Source of the DNA: CAYQQU01 sp964419545
GTDB lineage: Bacteria > Bacteroidota > Bacteroidia > Chitinophagales > Saprospiraceae
DNA: 64,000 bases
Direction of reading: 5' to 3'
NCBI GenBank assembly: GCA_964419545.1
Contig: CAYQQU010000002.1
Location: 105,413 to 169,412, forward strand
Each line of letters opens with the position of its first letter. Positions within the stretch are counted from its first letter, which is position 1. A model generated the notes under the pieces. That model made no database searches and had not been told where the DNA came from. It worked only from the letters and a program-made list of their open reading frames with translations. The translations under genes and the position numbers were made by a program. Shown here piece after piece: positions 56,301 to 63,857 of the stretch.

Positions 56301-56963
56301 TGCGGCGGGCAGGTATTCGAATTCGATGTAGTTGCCCGAGTCGACAGCGGCCTGTTCTTCATAGCCGTCGCCTTCGTCGATCCACAACTTCATGGAAGTG
56401 ACCGCGCTGGAAGCGTAGGCGGAAAAGGTGACGGGCTCGCCGGCCTCCACAAAGCTCTCATTTCCCAACGGGGAAGCGATGCTGATGAAGTTGCTGACGT
56501 TGAGGTCTACATAGATATCGAGGTTGGAGGTCACTTCGCCCCAGCCGTAATCGCCCGGCGCGATGGTGCCTTTGGTGTTGCCGTCGGGGCTGCGAAAGAC
56601 CAGTGAAAGGCGGAAAATATTTTCCCCGATGGGAACGCCGAAATATTCGCGAATAGAAGGCGTGAATGCGAGCTGCCATTTATCGGGTTCTCCCGGCACG
56701 GGGCTCATGGCGCCCACGCCGTCGTCCTGGCCCCAGTTGCCGATGACATACTGCCAGGCCGTTCCGTCCGGTCCGTCGATGACTACGCCGTGGTGGGCGT
56801 ACACCTGTTCGGCGCCGGCGAGTTCGCCGTTGCCTTCGGCGGCGTTGAAGATGAGGGCGGCGCTGTCTTCCGGTCCGGCGCCTACGGGTTGCAGCGAAAC
56901 GATCTGCGCCGGCGCCAAATAGAAAATAAAGTTGAGGATCAGTAGTAAGGCTAGTCTTTGCAT
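53319..56963 (-). CDS. Secreted GH13 alpha-amylase-family enzyme with T9SS domain
   Basis: 1214 residues with a signal peptide (MQRLALLLILNFIFYLAPAQ). A starch-module-like domain comes first (~20-150), then an Ig-like part (~160-250), a CBM48-like E-set (~265-350, YVVGDFTGWNALDAFQMK) and the GH13 barrel (~400-800). Catalytic residues: Asp559 (GYRFDFTKG), Glu603 (VILEHWG), Asp657 (FNSHDEQR), with region I DMVMNH at 486-491. Two more copies of the N-terminal module follow (~870-990 and ~1000-1115, with VGDWGQDNGVGQMSPVPGEP-like text), then a T9SS type A domain (YPNPAGGDVQVLLEGF). It cleaves alpha-glucans outside the cell. It converges on gluQ with a 13-base gap. Confidence 0.92.
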   Translation of the reverse strand: MQRLALLLILNFIFYLAPAQIVSLQPVGAGPEDSAALIFNAAEGNGELAGAEQVYAHHGVVIDGPDGTAWQYVIGNWGQDDGVGAMSPVPGEPDKWQLAFTPSIREYFGVPIGENIFRLSLVFRSPDGNTKGTIAPGDYGWGEVTSNLDIYVDLNVSNFISIASPLGNESFVEAGEPVTFSAYASSAVTSMKLWIDEGDGYEEQAAVDSGNYIEFEYLPAATGAIRVRFTATINGETVETEKEHHIVMVSPTETAELPAGLQAGINYHPEDDTKATLVLEAPGKNFAYVVGDFTGWNALDAFQMKQTPDGEFFWLEVTGLTPATEYVFQYWVDGEVKIGDPYANQVADPWNDGSIPAATYPDLPDYDRTENGIATVLQTAQAPYNWAPSEESWERPDLDHLVIYELLVRDFLASHSYADLRDTLAYIKRLGVDAIELMPFNEFEGNESWGYNPSYYFAPDKYYGPEEELKSLIETAHQMGLAVIMDMVMNHAYSQNPMVQLYFEGSQPAADNPWFNQEYVGPYVWGYDWNHESPYTQAFLDRVNAYWITEYHVDGYRFDFTKGFTNYAPGNNIDGFDQSRIDILERMADQIWAVDPEAYVILEHWGPANEEQVLAEYGMKMWRNRSYDYVPAVIGANSGSFNNMDVLTHVSYFNSHDEQRIAWHALGEGLANGGYNIRDPLVMYERVKMAAAFCFLFPGPKMMWQFDELGYDIDINFNGRVGNKPLPWGPGSLEYYEDSLRQYIYDAYRGILDLRRQIGPANMSAADTDHRLFGPTRRLSYDMTDTDLVLIGNFGLETAAIEPAFTQTGTWYDYFSGESINVTDPDAPIELKAGEWRIYTTESFSDGLPGVVEVYDNPVTITPYPFTKNDEITVTFDATKAWPGNTDGLVGAGKVYFHSGLIFNDPSGTDWENVVGTLSDDGLGLMTEVSEDVWEITLLPKDYYGLEEAEEPFRLGMFFRNTDNTDQGLGFRNSVIHFDVESDRPFVTVDPPAFDIDDEITITFNARRGNRELVGADKVYLHSSVDLTDTQTPQSTAWQFTVGDWGQDNGVGQMSPVPGEPDRWQITLTPRDYYELSDGDVAYWLAAVFRNADGSRKGTGAPGPLENGFIHTNLDFFIRNQATVSANDLAAAGRAVLYPNPAGGDVQVLLEGFHGPVRLQLFDVAGKVIGEQALRDFGHAERRTSFATGALPPGMYWVKITAGNQTLTKPLVKR

Positions 56964-57011
56964 GTCGGACTTGTTTTTTGGGAAAATAAAAAAAAATAGT
57001 AATTAATATGA

Positions 57012-57202
57012 TCAGGCAGGCAGAGAAAAAAAGAACGAGCTCCCTTCACCGGGCCGACTTTCCAGCCAGATCTCGCCGCCGTGGCGCTGGACGATTTTTT
57101 TGCAGATAGCCAGCCCCATTCCCGAGCCGGGGTAATTCATCCGGTTGTTCAGGCGCTTGAATATTTCGAATACCTGTTCCTGGAATTCCGGTGCTCGATG
57201 CC
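57012..57202 (-). pseudogene. C-terminal remnant of a sensor histidine kinase
   Basis: Reading leftward from 57202 the frame encodes the end of a kinase ATPase domain: FQEQVFEIFKRLNNR, then GSGMGLAICKKIVQRHGGEI, then LESRPGEGSSFFFSLPA and stop at 57012. This is the G1/G2 box region of HATPase_c (GxGxGL...). The expected upstream sequence (DNGIGIE...) is present only as GIE in another frame, 2 bases out of phase, and nothing kinase-like lies before it; the small membrane-protein gene begins there instead. It is a truncated, frameshifted fragment without a start codon. Confidence 0.75.
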
Positions 57203-57239
57203 GGTGGCGCCGGCTGCTCTCGGGCTTGTCGACTACGTC

Positions 57240-57506
57240 TTACTTTGCATCTTTAGCGTTGATCTCTGCCCGTACCTGTTTTAGGTTTTGTTTAAGATAC
57301 TGTGCATTCCGAATGATGCCGATGATCAAGATCGCCGGAATGAAAATATAGGTAAAACCAATGCCGTTTTTCGCAACGCCGAAAACGATGACGCCAATTA
57401 AAAATCCGATAATTACCGCAGAAGTGATTTCCTTCCGTTTGATCTTTTTTTCTTCTCTCCGTAACTCGTCAAGCGCCCATTGGGAGTAATCCTTATTGTC
57501 CGACAT
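57240..57506 (-). CDS. Small two-helix membrane protein
   Basis: 88 residues from the ATG at 57506; the longer upstream frame has atypical Arg/His-rich sequence and is rejected. A charged N-terminus (MSDNKDYSQWALDELRREEK) precedes two membrane helices (~29-47, ITSAVIIGFLIGVIVFGV, and ~54-69, FTYIFIPAILIIGII), then a basic helix tail (LKQNLKQVRAEINAKDAK). This architecture is common in Bacteroidota proteins annotated as 'FUSC/DUF-like small membrane proteins' without function. Not recognised further. The kinase remnant lies directly downstream. Confidence 0.75.
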   Translation of the reverse strand: MSDNKDYSQWALDELRREEKKIKRKEITSAVIIGFLIGVIVFGVAKNGIGFTYIFIPAILIIGIIRNAQYLKQNLKQVRAEINAKDAK

Positions 57507-57867
57507 ATTTAAAATGCAAAGTTTTGTTCCATGCCTCCGATAGGTACGCCCATGCCGGGCGCACTCCAGCATAAATATACCGAATATCTCTAGAGGGTGA
57601 AAGTTCCTTACCGGCGAGTTGCTGATCCGGGTTATTGTGCGGGTCAGGTAGTGACGCAGAACGGCAAAAAACCGTACCAACGAGCAGAGATTGTACCGGA
57701 TCCGGAAAGAAAGGGACCGTTTATCTTTTGTCGTTATTTGAGCAATCAGGCACTATTACCGGTTTTGCCAGAACCAACAGAACTTATGCCCGTTAACCGA
57801 ACACTGGACTCAGTGATCTGAGATGAATTTTTGAAATACATTCGGTAAACGCTTAACACACCCTAAG
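57507..57867. other. Divergent intergenic region, 361 bases
   Basis: Between the small membrane-protein gene (leftward) and the CUB/PKD cargo (rightward). A 74-codon frame at 57597 is open but lacks any protein-like features. The segment from about 57588 to 57680 (GAGGGTGAAAGTTCCTTACC ... CAGGTAGTGACGCAGAACGG) resembles domain I of bacterial group II introns and may be a decayed intron piece; it also contains a GATCCGGGTTATT copy of the dispersed motif. No promoter could be fixed. Confidence 0.35.
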
Positions 57868-60800
57868 ATGAAAAACTTCTACCTACTCTTGGCAGTGCTA
57901 TTCTCCTTCACCCTAGCTGCACAGAACACCTATACGGCTCCCGAGCTCGGAGATCTGGTGATCAACGACTGCAACGGCATACTTTACGATGCAGGAGGGC
58001 CCGACGGGCCTTACACCGAAAACAACGAAGCCTTTATCACCATCAACGGGACCTCAGGGGACGCCCTCGCGCTCACCTTCACGGAATTTGAAGTGGAGAA
58101 CCATTTCGATGACCTGACCATTTACGACGGATCGACTACCGACAGCCCTGTCCTTGGCGTATTTTCCGGAATTAACCTTCCCAATAACGGCGCCCCGATC
58201 TTGCTTTCGGACAACAGTTGCCTGCTGGTCTTCAGCAGCGATTTTACCATTAACGGCGAGGGGTTTGCTGTAAGTTTCGATTGCATCGACTTTACGGAGC
58301 CCCCCGTGGCTGCAGCCGCCTTTCCCGGACTGAGCTGTACGGGCGTCGTGGCCTTCGCCGATGCGTCTACTTTTTTCCCGACCAGTTGGACCTGGGACTT
58401 TGGCGACGGCAACACCTCTGCGGAACAAAATCCGATCCACACTTACGCTCAACCCGGTATCTATGACGTGCAATTGGAGGTCTGCAACGATAACGGTTGC
58501 GACACCCTGTTTGCCACTGAAGCCATTACCTACGATCCCGCGAGTATCGTTTGCACCAATGGTATTTCGATGCCCTTTCAAGGAATAGATACCACAACTC
58601 TCTGTAGCGGTATCTTATACGATAGCGGCGGCATCGACGGAGACTATGCCGGGGGGAGTTACGGTCAGTTCCTCATCGCTCCACCCGGCGCCACCAGTAT
58701 CACGCTTACTTTCACCGCTTTTGACTTGGTGAGTAGCGACTTCCTGGGGCTGTATACGGCAAATGGCGATATCTTCAACCCACTGGCCGGCTATAGCGGC
58801 AACAACCTGCCCAATAACGGGCAACCCATCACGTTCGACGAACCGTCATTGTTGGTGCTATTCTATTCCGGTCATGAAAGTTCTTTTCCCGGATTTGAAA
58901 TGATCTGGGAGGCCAACGGCAGTGTGAACCCGCCCAGCGCTTCCTTTACCGCAGACGCCACTACTGTCCCCTTCGGAACGGCTATTCAGTTTACCGACAC
59001 CAGCATGGAGAACCCCGGCGGCTGGACCTGGGATTTCGGAGACGGCGTCACCTCCAATGAGCAGCATCCCAGCCACGTCTACGCCCAGGCCGGTACTTAC
59101 GAGGTAACTTTGACCGTAACCAATTGTAACGGTTCTGACACCAGTGCTCCGCTCACCATCACAGTGCAGGCGCCTCCGGCCATTAGCTATGATCCCGATA
59201 GCTTCGTCGTAGAACTGGATGCCGGAACCAGCGCCACCGAAGTGCTCAACCTCTGTAACATTGGTCAGGGGGACTTGGTCGCTGCGCTTAGCGTTCAGGA
59301 TGAAGTGAATCAAACGGGTTACCTTCTGGACTTCACCACGACAGCAGAGGGGGAAGGGTTTGGCTGGCAGATCTTTGATGAAACCTTTGAAGTGATCGCT
59401 GAAAACGGTCAGACCTATGCCGCCAATTCCACTTACAGCGAAACCGTCAGCGGACTGGAATCCGGTAGCGTCTACTATTTCTGGGTCACCGGCGTACCGG
59501 AAGGCGTGGCCGTCTTCGAAGAGCTGACCCTGACGGACCTGGGAACGGGAACCGTCTTGTTTTCCGGCTTTTTTGAGTTTGTTCCCAATCAATTGTACAT
59601 CCTGCCGCCGCCTTCTACCGGGCCCGGTGGCGGACCGGAGTGGCTATCACTCGGGGAAAACAGCAATCCGCTCGCAGCGTCAGCTTGTGAAGATGTGGTG
59701 GTCACCTTCGATGCTACGGAACTGGTAGAAGGCGTCTACGAAGGTTCGATCATCATTACCGGCAATGATCCCGATAACCCTTCAATTACCATCCCGGTCA
59801 CCTTAATCGTCAGTGGCGTTCCGGCTCTGAGTATTTCTACCAATGACCTCGACTTTGGAGAAGTACAGGTGGGGGCTACCGCTACCCTGAGCTTTACCCT
59901 GGAAAACACGGGTACGGCGGCAGTAGCAGTAAGTGGGCTGGAATCCGGCGTTGCCGAATTCAGCGTACAGAGCGCCGATGACCTCGTGCTGGCGCCTTAT
60001 GAGACGCAGGACGTCAGCGTTTCCTTTGCGCCGGGCGATATTGCGGCTTTTACTGAAACCTTGACCCTGGTGAATAATGCAGGTGATGATCTCCTGGTCA
60101 ACCTCACGGGTACCGGTATTGCCGCCCCCAGCCTGACGGTCAATCCGACCGAGTTTATCGTTGAACTCGTCGAAGGTCAGGATACGACCCTCACCGTAGA
60201 CGTTGGCAATGTGGGGGAAGCACAGCTGGATTTTACGGTCAATACGGTCTCTAACGGCGCCGGTTTCATCTTCAACTTCACGACCGATACCTGGGGGCCC
60301 GAGTTTTCCTGGAATCTGCTCAACAGCAGCAATGAAGTCGTGCAGAGTTCGGAAGGGATCACTTACCAATCGAATACCACCTACAGTGTCGAGCTCTTCG
60401 GATTATCGCAGAACGAGACCTACACGCTGCAGTTGTTGGACAGCTGGGGGGACGGCGCTCTGCCCAGCTACAGCGTAGTAGACGCATTGTCCGGTCAGGT
60501 GATAGCGGAAGGCGCCTTTGTCGGCAATGTATCCGAAGACCTGATCGCTCTCGGTGCGCCCGCAACGGAATTCGCCGGCATCTCGCCCACGAGCGGGACG
60601 GTGGCCGTCGACGCCGATACGCAACTGCTGATCGACCTGGACGCCACCGGCCTGAATACCGGTGTTTACAACCTGGTTTATGAATTAAATACCAATGATC
60701 CGCTGCAGCCACAGACGACCATCAATGTGACGCTCTTCGTGATTGCCCCGGTGACGGCCGGGGTAGACGCGCCCAGCTTTGTGTGTGGCGCGCTCCCCGT

Positions 60801-62727
60801 TCAGTTTGCCGACGCCAGCACCAATGTGCCGACCAGCTGGAATTGGGATTTCGGCGACGGCGCTACTTCCACCGAGCAGAACCCGGTGCACACCTACACC
60901 GAGAGCGGCATCTACACCATCACTCTGGAAGCTTGTAATGAACTAGGCTGTGATGTGATCAGCCTGACCGACTTCATTGAAGTGGACCTCGACTGCTATT
61001 CCCAAAACATACCCCAGCACGGCAATGAAGTGGTCACCGTGTGCTCCGGTAACCTCTACGACTCGGGCGGCCCCGATGCACCTTATCTCGAAGGCAGCTT
61101 CGGCAGCATTACCATTGCGCCTCCCGGCGCCACTTCGGTGACTATCACCTTTAGCGAATTCAACTTTGAGGAGCACGCGGATTTTCTATACGTGTACGAT
61201 GGGCAGCCGGGTACGGGAACCTTGCTGGGGACGTTCACCGGGAATGAGCTGGAAGGACAAACCCTGACAGCTACCAGCGGGGTGCTGACGATCCAGGAGT
61301 TCACCGATCATTTTATTAACCTAAGCGGTTTTTCTGCGACCTTTAACTGCGAGGCTACCCCACCCGCCGAACCGACGCCCCGGTTTTCCATTGTGGAGAA
61401 CGAGCTCTGCGCCAACGAGCCGGCAGTGTTTACCGACGGGAGTCTGGATTTTCCTACCTCCTGGTTTTGGGAGTTCGGCGACGGCGGTACGTCTACTGAA
61501 CAAAACCCCATCTACTTTTACAGTGAAAGCGGCACCTATATGGTGACCCTCACTGCCTGCAATGCCCTCGGTTGCAATACCGTGGTTCAGAACATTACCA
61601 TAGTGATCGACCAAGACTGTGTTATCGAAAATATGCCGGTGAACGGTCAGCAGGTCATCACCGGTTGTTTTGGAAGCCTGTACGATTCCGGAGGAGCGGA
61701 TGGCAATTATGTGGACGATAATACCGGCGTGACGACCATTTACAGTACGGGCGGACCGATTACCCTGGAGTTTGTATCCTTCAGTTTTGAAGAAGGCTTC
61801 GACGGAGTAGCTGTTTTTGACGGGGCGAGTACAGAAGATCCGCTGCTGGGTTTCTTTACCGGTACGGACTTGCCCGAGGCGATTACTTCGACCGGCCCGG
61901 TGATCACCATTGTAGAGAATACCGACTTTATGATCAACGATAGCGGTTTCCAGATCGACTACAGTTGCCAGGGAGGCTCCCTTAATTTTGCCGGCGCGCA
62001 GATCACGGTCGACAACGAAGAAATGTGTGACGGTATCCGCTCGTTCGGGGTCAATACCAATGCCGATGTAGCGAGCTGGAGCTGGGATTTCGGTGACGGC
62101 CATACTTCTACGGAGGCCAGTCCTGAGCATACCTTCCCGCATAACGGCATTTACAATATCGCAGTGACGATCTGTAATGCCGAAGGTTGTGAGACCATCG
62201 AGACGACGATCTACTCCAACAAGCTAATACCGGAAATAACGGCGCCGGATATGGTAGCCCCGGGCCAGGAAGTGCAACTACACGGACTTACCCCCGAAGC
62301 GACCCACTGGTACTGGGATTTTGGCAATGGGGAAACCGCCGATCACGCTACGCCGGTAACGACCTACTCAGAAGCGGGGTGGTACGATATTCATGTGCAC
62401 CTGATCAATATGGATGTACATGAGACGTGTGACGCCGACCACACCCACTCGATTTTTGTAGATGCCAATCTGACGAGCACCGCCGCCGCAGAACGTTCGG
62501 ATTTCACGGTCTTTCCGAATCCAACTAAGGACCAGCTCAATCTACGGGGTTGGGAAAGTTTGGGTGAAGATTGCGAAATCCGCCTCCGCTCCATGGTCGG
62601 GCAAGTTGTCTGGACGGCGCCTTTAGTTCCGAGTATCTCATTGGCTGATCTGCCTGCCGGGGTCTACCTGCTGGAAATTGTCGAAGGGCAGCAGCTGGTA
62701 AGTCGTACGAGAGTGGTAAAGGAGTAA
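57868..62727 (+). CDS. Secreted CUB/PKD multidomain protein with T9SS type A domain
   Basis: 1619 residues. After the signal peptide (MKNFYLLLAVLFSFTLAAQ) come CUB-like and PKD domains in alternation: CUB at ~33-136, ~230-352, ~1044-1161 and ~1250-1370 (LYDSGGxDxxY start, LxFxxFxxExxFDxLxIYDG core), and PKD at ~141-215, ~356-433, ~970-1030, ~1175-1245, ~1385-1450 and ~1470-1525 (WDFGDG motif). The central ~436-970 region holds ASH-like beta domains (LDFGEVQVGATATLSFTLEN). The T9SS domain covers ~1540-1619 (FTVFPNPTKDQLNLRGWESL). No catalytic motif, so adhesion or matrix binding is inferred. Downstream lies a pair of inverted repeats. Confidence 0.88.
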   Translation: MKNFYLLLAVLFSFTLAAQNTYTAPELGDLVINDCNGILYDAGGPDGPYTENNEAFITINGTSGDALALTFTEFEVENHFDDLTIYDGSTTDSPVLGVFSGINLPNNGAPILLSDNSCLLVFSSDFTINGEGFAVSFDCIDFTEPPVAAAAFPGLSCTGVVAFADASTFFPTSWTWDFGDGNTSAEQNPIHTYAQPGIYDVQLEVCNDNGCDTLFATEAITYDPASIVCTNGISMPFQGIDTTTLCSGILYDSGGIDGDYAGGSYGQFLIAPPGATSITLTFTAFDLVSSDFLGLYTANGDIFNPLAGYSGNNLPNNGQPITFDEPSLLVLFYSGHESSFPGFEMIWEANGSVNPPSASFTADATTVPFGTAIQFTDTSMENPGGWTWDFGDGVTSNEQHPSHVYAQAGTYEVTLTVTNCNGSDTSAPLTITVQAPPAISYDPDSFVVELDAGTSATEVLNLCNIGQGDLVAALSVQDEVNQTGYLLDFTTTAEGEGFGWQIFDETFEVIAENGQTYAANSTYSETVSGLESGSVYYFWVTGVPEGVAVFEELTLTDLGTGTVLFSGFFEFVPNQLYILPPPSTGPGGGPEWLSLGENSNPLAASACEDVVVTFDATELVEGVYEGSIIITGNDPDNPSITIPVTLIVSGVPALSISTNDLDFGEVQVGATATLSFTLENTGTAAVAVSGLESGVAEFSVQSADDLVLAPYETQDVSVSFAPGDIAAFTETLTLVNNAGDDLLVNLTGTGIAAPSLTVNPTEFIVELVEGQDTTLTVDVGNVGEAQLDFTVNTVSNGAGFIFNFTTDTWGPEFSWNLLNSSNEVVQSSEGITYQSNTTYSVELFGLSQNETYTLQLLDSWGDGALPSYSVVDALSGQVIAEGAFVGNVSEDLIALGAPATEFAGISPTSGTVAVDADTQLLIDLDATGLNTGVYNLVYELNTNDPLQPQTTINVTLFVIAPVTAGVDAPSFVCGALPVQFADASTNVPTSWNWDFGDGATSTEQNPVHTYTESGIYTITLEACNELGCDVISLTDFIEVDLDCYSQNIPQHGNEVVTVCSGNLYDSGGPDAPYLEGSFGSITIAPPGATSVTITFSEFNFEEHADFLYVYDGQPGTGTLLGTFTGNELEGQTLTATSGVLTIQEFTDHFINLSGFSATFNCEATPPAEPTPRFSIVENELCANEPAVFTDGSLDFPTSWFWEFGDGGTSTEQNPIYFYSESGTYMVTLTACNALGCNTVVQNITIVIDQDCVIENMPVNGQQVITGCFGSLYDSGGADGNYVDDNTGVTTIYSTGGPITLEFVSFSFEEGFDGVAVFDGASTEDPLLGFFTGTDLPEAITSTGPVITIVENTDFMINDSGFQIDYSCQGGSLNFAGAQITVDNEEMCDGIRSFGVNTNADVASWSWDFGDGHTSTEASPEHTFPHNGIYNIAVTICNAEGCETIETTIYSNKLIPEITAPDMVAPGQEVQLHGLTPEATHWYWDFGNGETADHATPVTTYSEAGWYDIHVHLINMDVHETCDADHTHSIFVDANLTSTAAAERSDFTVFPNPTKDQLNLRGWESLGEDCEIRLRSMVGQVVWTAPLVPSISLADLPAGVYLLEIVEGQQLVSRTRVVKE

Positions 62728-62741
62728 ATTGCATCGACCAT

Positions 62742-62796
62742 CTACCCGGGTTATTCATGGAGTCGCAACAGATTCATCCATGAATGATCCGGGTTA
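62742..62796. repeat. Short inverted-repeat element
   Basis: CTACCCGGGTTATTCATGG (62742-62760) faces CCATGAATGATCCGGGTTA (62778-62796), 15 of 19 positions complementary, 17-base spacer. The arms match the ends of the 175-base element at 47454, so the same end sequence occurs as a long and a short form. It starts 15 bases after the CUB/PKD gene. Confidence 0.55.
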
Positions 62797-62797
62797 C

Positions 62798-62943
62798 GAG
62801 CATGTTTGGAGCTTGCTTCTATTGAAAATCAACAGGTTAGGAACCTATCGTCAAGATAAAATGCTCATTTACCCCGGTAAACGCACATTTTATCTTTTAG
62901 TTAAGCTGTTGATTTTCATAACGAACCCGCCCCAAACATGCTC
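62798..62943. repeat. 146-base nested hairpin (MITE-like or structured terminator)
   Basis: Four nested complementary arms: GAGCATGTTTGG (62798-62809) with CCAAACATGCTC (62932-62943); GAAAATCAACAG (62824-62835) with CTGTTGATTTTC (62906-62917); AAGATAAAATG (62853-62863) with CATTTTATCTT (62886-62896); TTTACC (62868-62873) with GGTAAA (62876-62881). All are perfect. The last base of the right arm is the last base of the AraC-family stop codon. No gene lies inside. Confidence 0.75.
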
Positions 62944-63857
62944 TAATTCCATCTCCTGTATTCAGTAGGACTCATACCTGTTTTTTTCTTGAAAAGATTA
63001 CTAAAGTAATGGGGATATTCAAACCCTAAATAATGGGCAATTTCCTTGATAGAATCATCCGTTCCCAGTAAACGATCCTTAGCAATTTCCAACAGATGGT
63101 AGTGAATATGGTCTTGCGTACTTTTACCGGTTTCCTTGCGAAGCAAATCGCTCAAATAGTTGGGAGATAAGTTTACGTATTGCGCACATTGCAATACTGT
63201 TGGGAGGCCTTCCTGCTTTAACCTACTTGAAGTAAAATAATCAGAAAGGTAATCATTGATCGCATCTATTACTGCCTTATTGTACTTTTCCCTGGTCACA
63301 AACTGCCGGTCGTAGTAGCGGATACAGTGATTCAGCAACAATTCGATACCTGAAATAAGCACATTTTTAGTATGCTTATCGATCGGGCGATTAATTTCAT
63401 TTTTAATGGAATCAACGATAATACTGAGGCTTTGTTTTTCGTCTTCTGATAAGTGCAGGGCCTCATTAGAATCGTATTTCCAAAAGGTATATTCGCTTAT
63501 TTTTGAGAACAGAGGGGTTCCGTGGATTAGATCAGGATGAAAAAAGAGCCCCCAATTGTAAGTGCATTTATCGAAATGTAGGTTTTCCAAGGTTCCAATC
63601 TGATCAGGCGCCGAGAAAAACAGACTGCCTTCCTGGAAATCCAGGCGGTTTCTCCCATATATTAAACTCCCTTTTTCCAGCTGCTTAAGGGTGATACCAA
63701 ATAAAGCCGAAGACACTTTTACATTGTCAACGGATGCTACGGCTCTTTGATCGAGGTTTGACAAATCTACTACGCTAACCAATGGATGCTTAGGAGGGGG
63801 TTCCTTCATAGCATCATGGAGCATACTTATACTTTCAATTCTGAAGACATTTTCCAT
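62943..63857 (-). CDS. AraC-family transcriptional regulator
   Basis: 304 residues. The C-terminal ~100 residues are an AraC/XylS double helix-turn-helix: LPTVLQCAQYVNLSPNYLSD, then LRKETGKSTQDHIHYHLLEI, then IKEIAHYLGFEYPHYFSNLF and KKKTGMSPTEYRRWN. The N-terminal ~190 residues resemble an AraC-type ligand/dimerisation region (SSALFGITLKQLEKGSLIYG near 45) but the inducer is unknown. Cytoplasmic DNA-binding protein. The right-hand neighbour is outside the window, so the target genes cannot be named. A 146-base hairpin abuts its stop. Confidence 0.9.
   Translation of the reverse strand: MENVFRIESISMLHDAMKEPPPKHPLVSVVDLSNLDQRAVASVDNVKVSSALFGITLKQLEKGSLIYGRNRLDFQEGSLFFSAPDQIGTLENLHFDKCTYNWGLFFHPDLIHGTPLFSKISEYTFWKYDSNEALHLSEDEKQSLSIIVDSIKNEINRPIDKHTKNVLISGIELLLNHCIRYYDRQFVTREKYNKAVIDAINDYLSDYFTSSRLKQEGLPTVLQCAQYVNLSPNYLSDLLRKETGKSTQDHIHYHLLEIAKDRLLGTDDSIKEIAHYLGFEYPHYFSNLFKKKTGMSPTEYRRWN

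Noticed and set aside
53427..56606. 1059-codon open frame antisense to the GH13 amylase
   Set aside because: Mirror of the amylase coding frame; low-complexity VxVG-type composition. The amylase shows complete catalytic motifs.
57597..57821. 74-codon frame upstream of the CUB/PKD gene
   Set aside because: No protein-like features; the sequence may be a structured RNA remnant.
62729..62968. 79-codon frame across the hairpin
   Set aside because: Traverses both inverted repeats and the end of the AraC-family gene; no conserved features.
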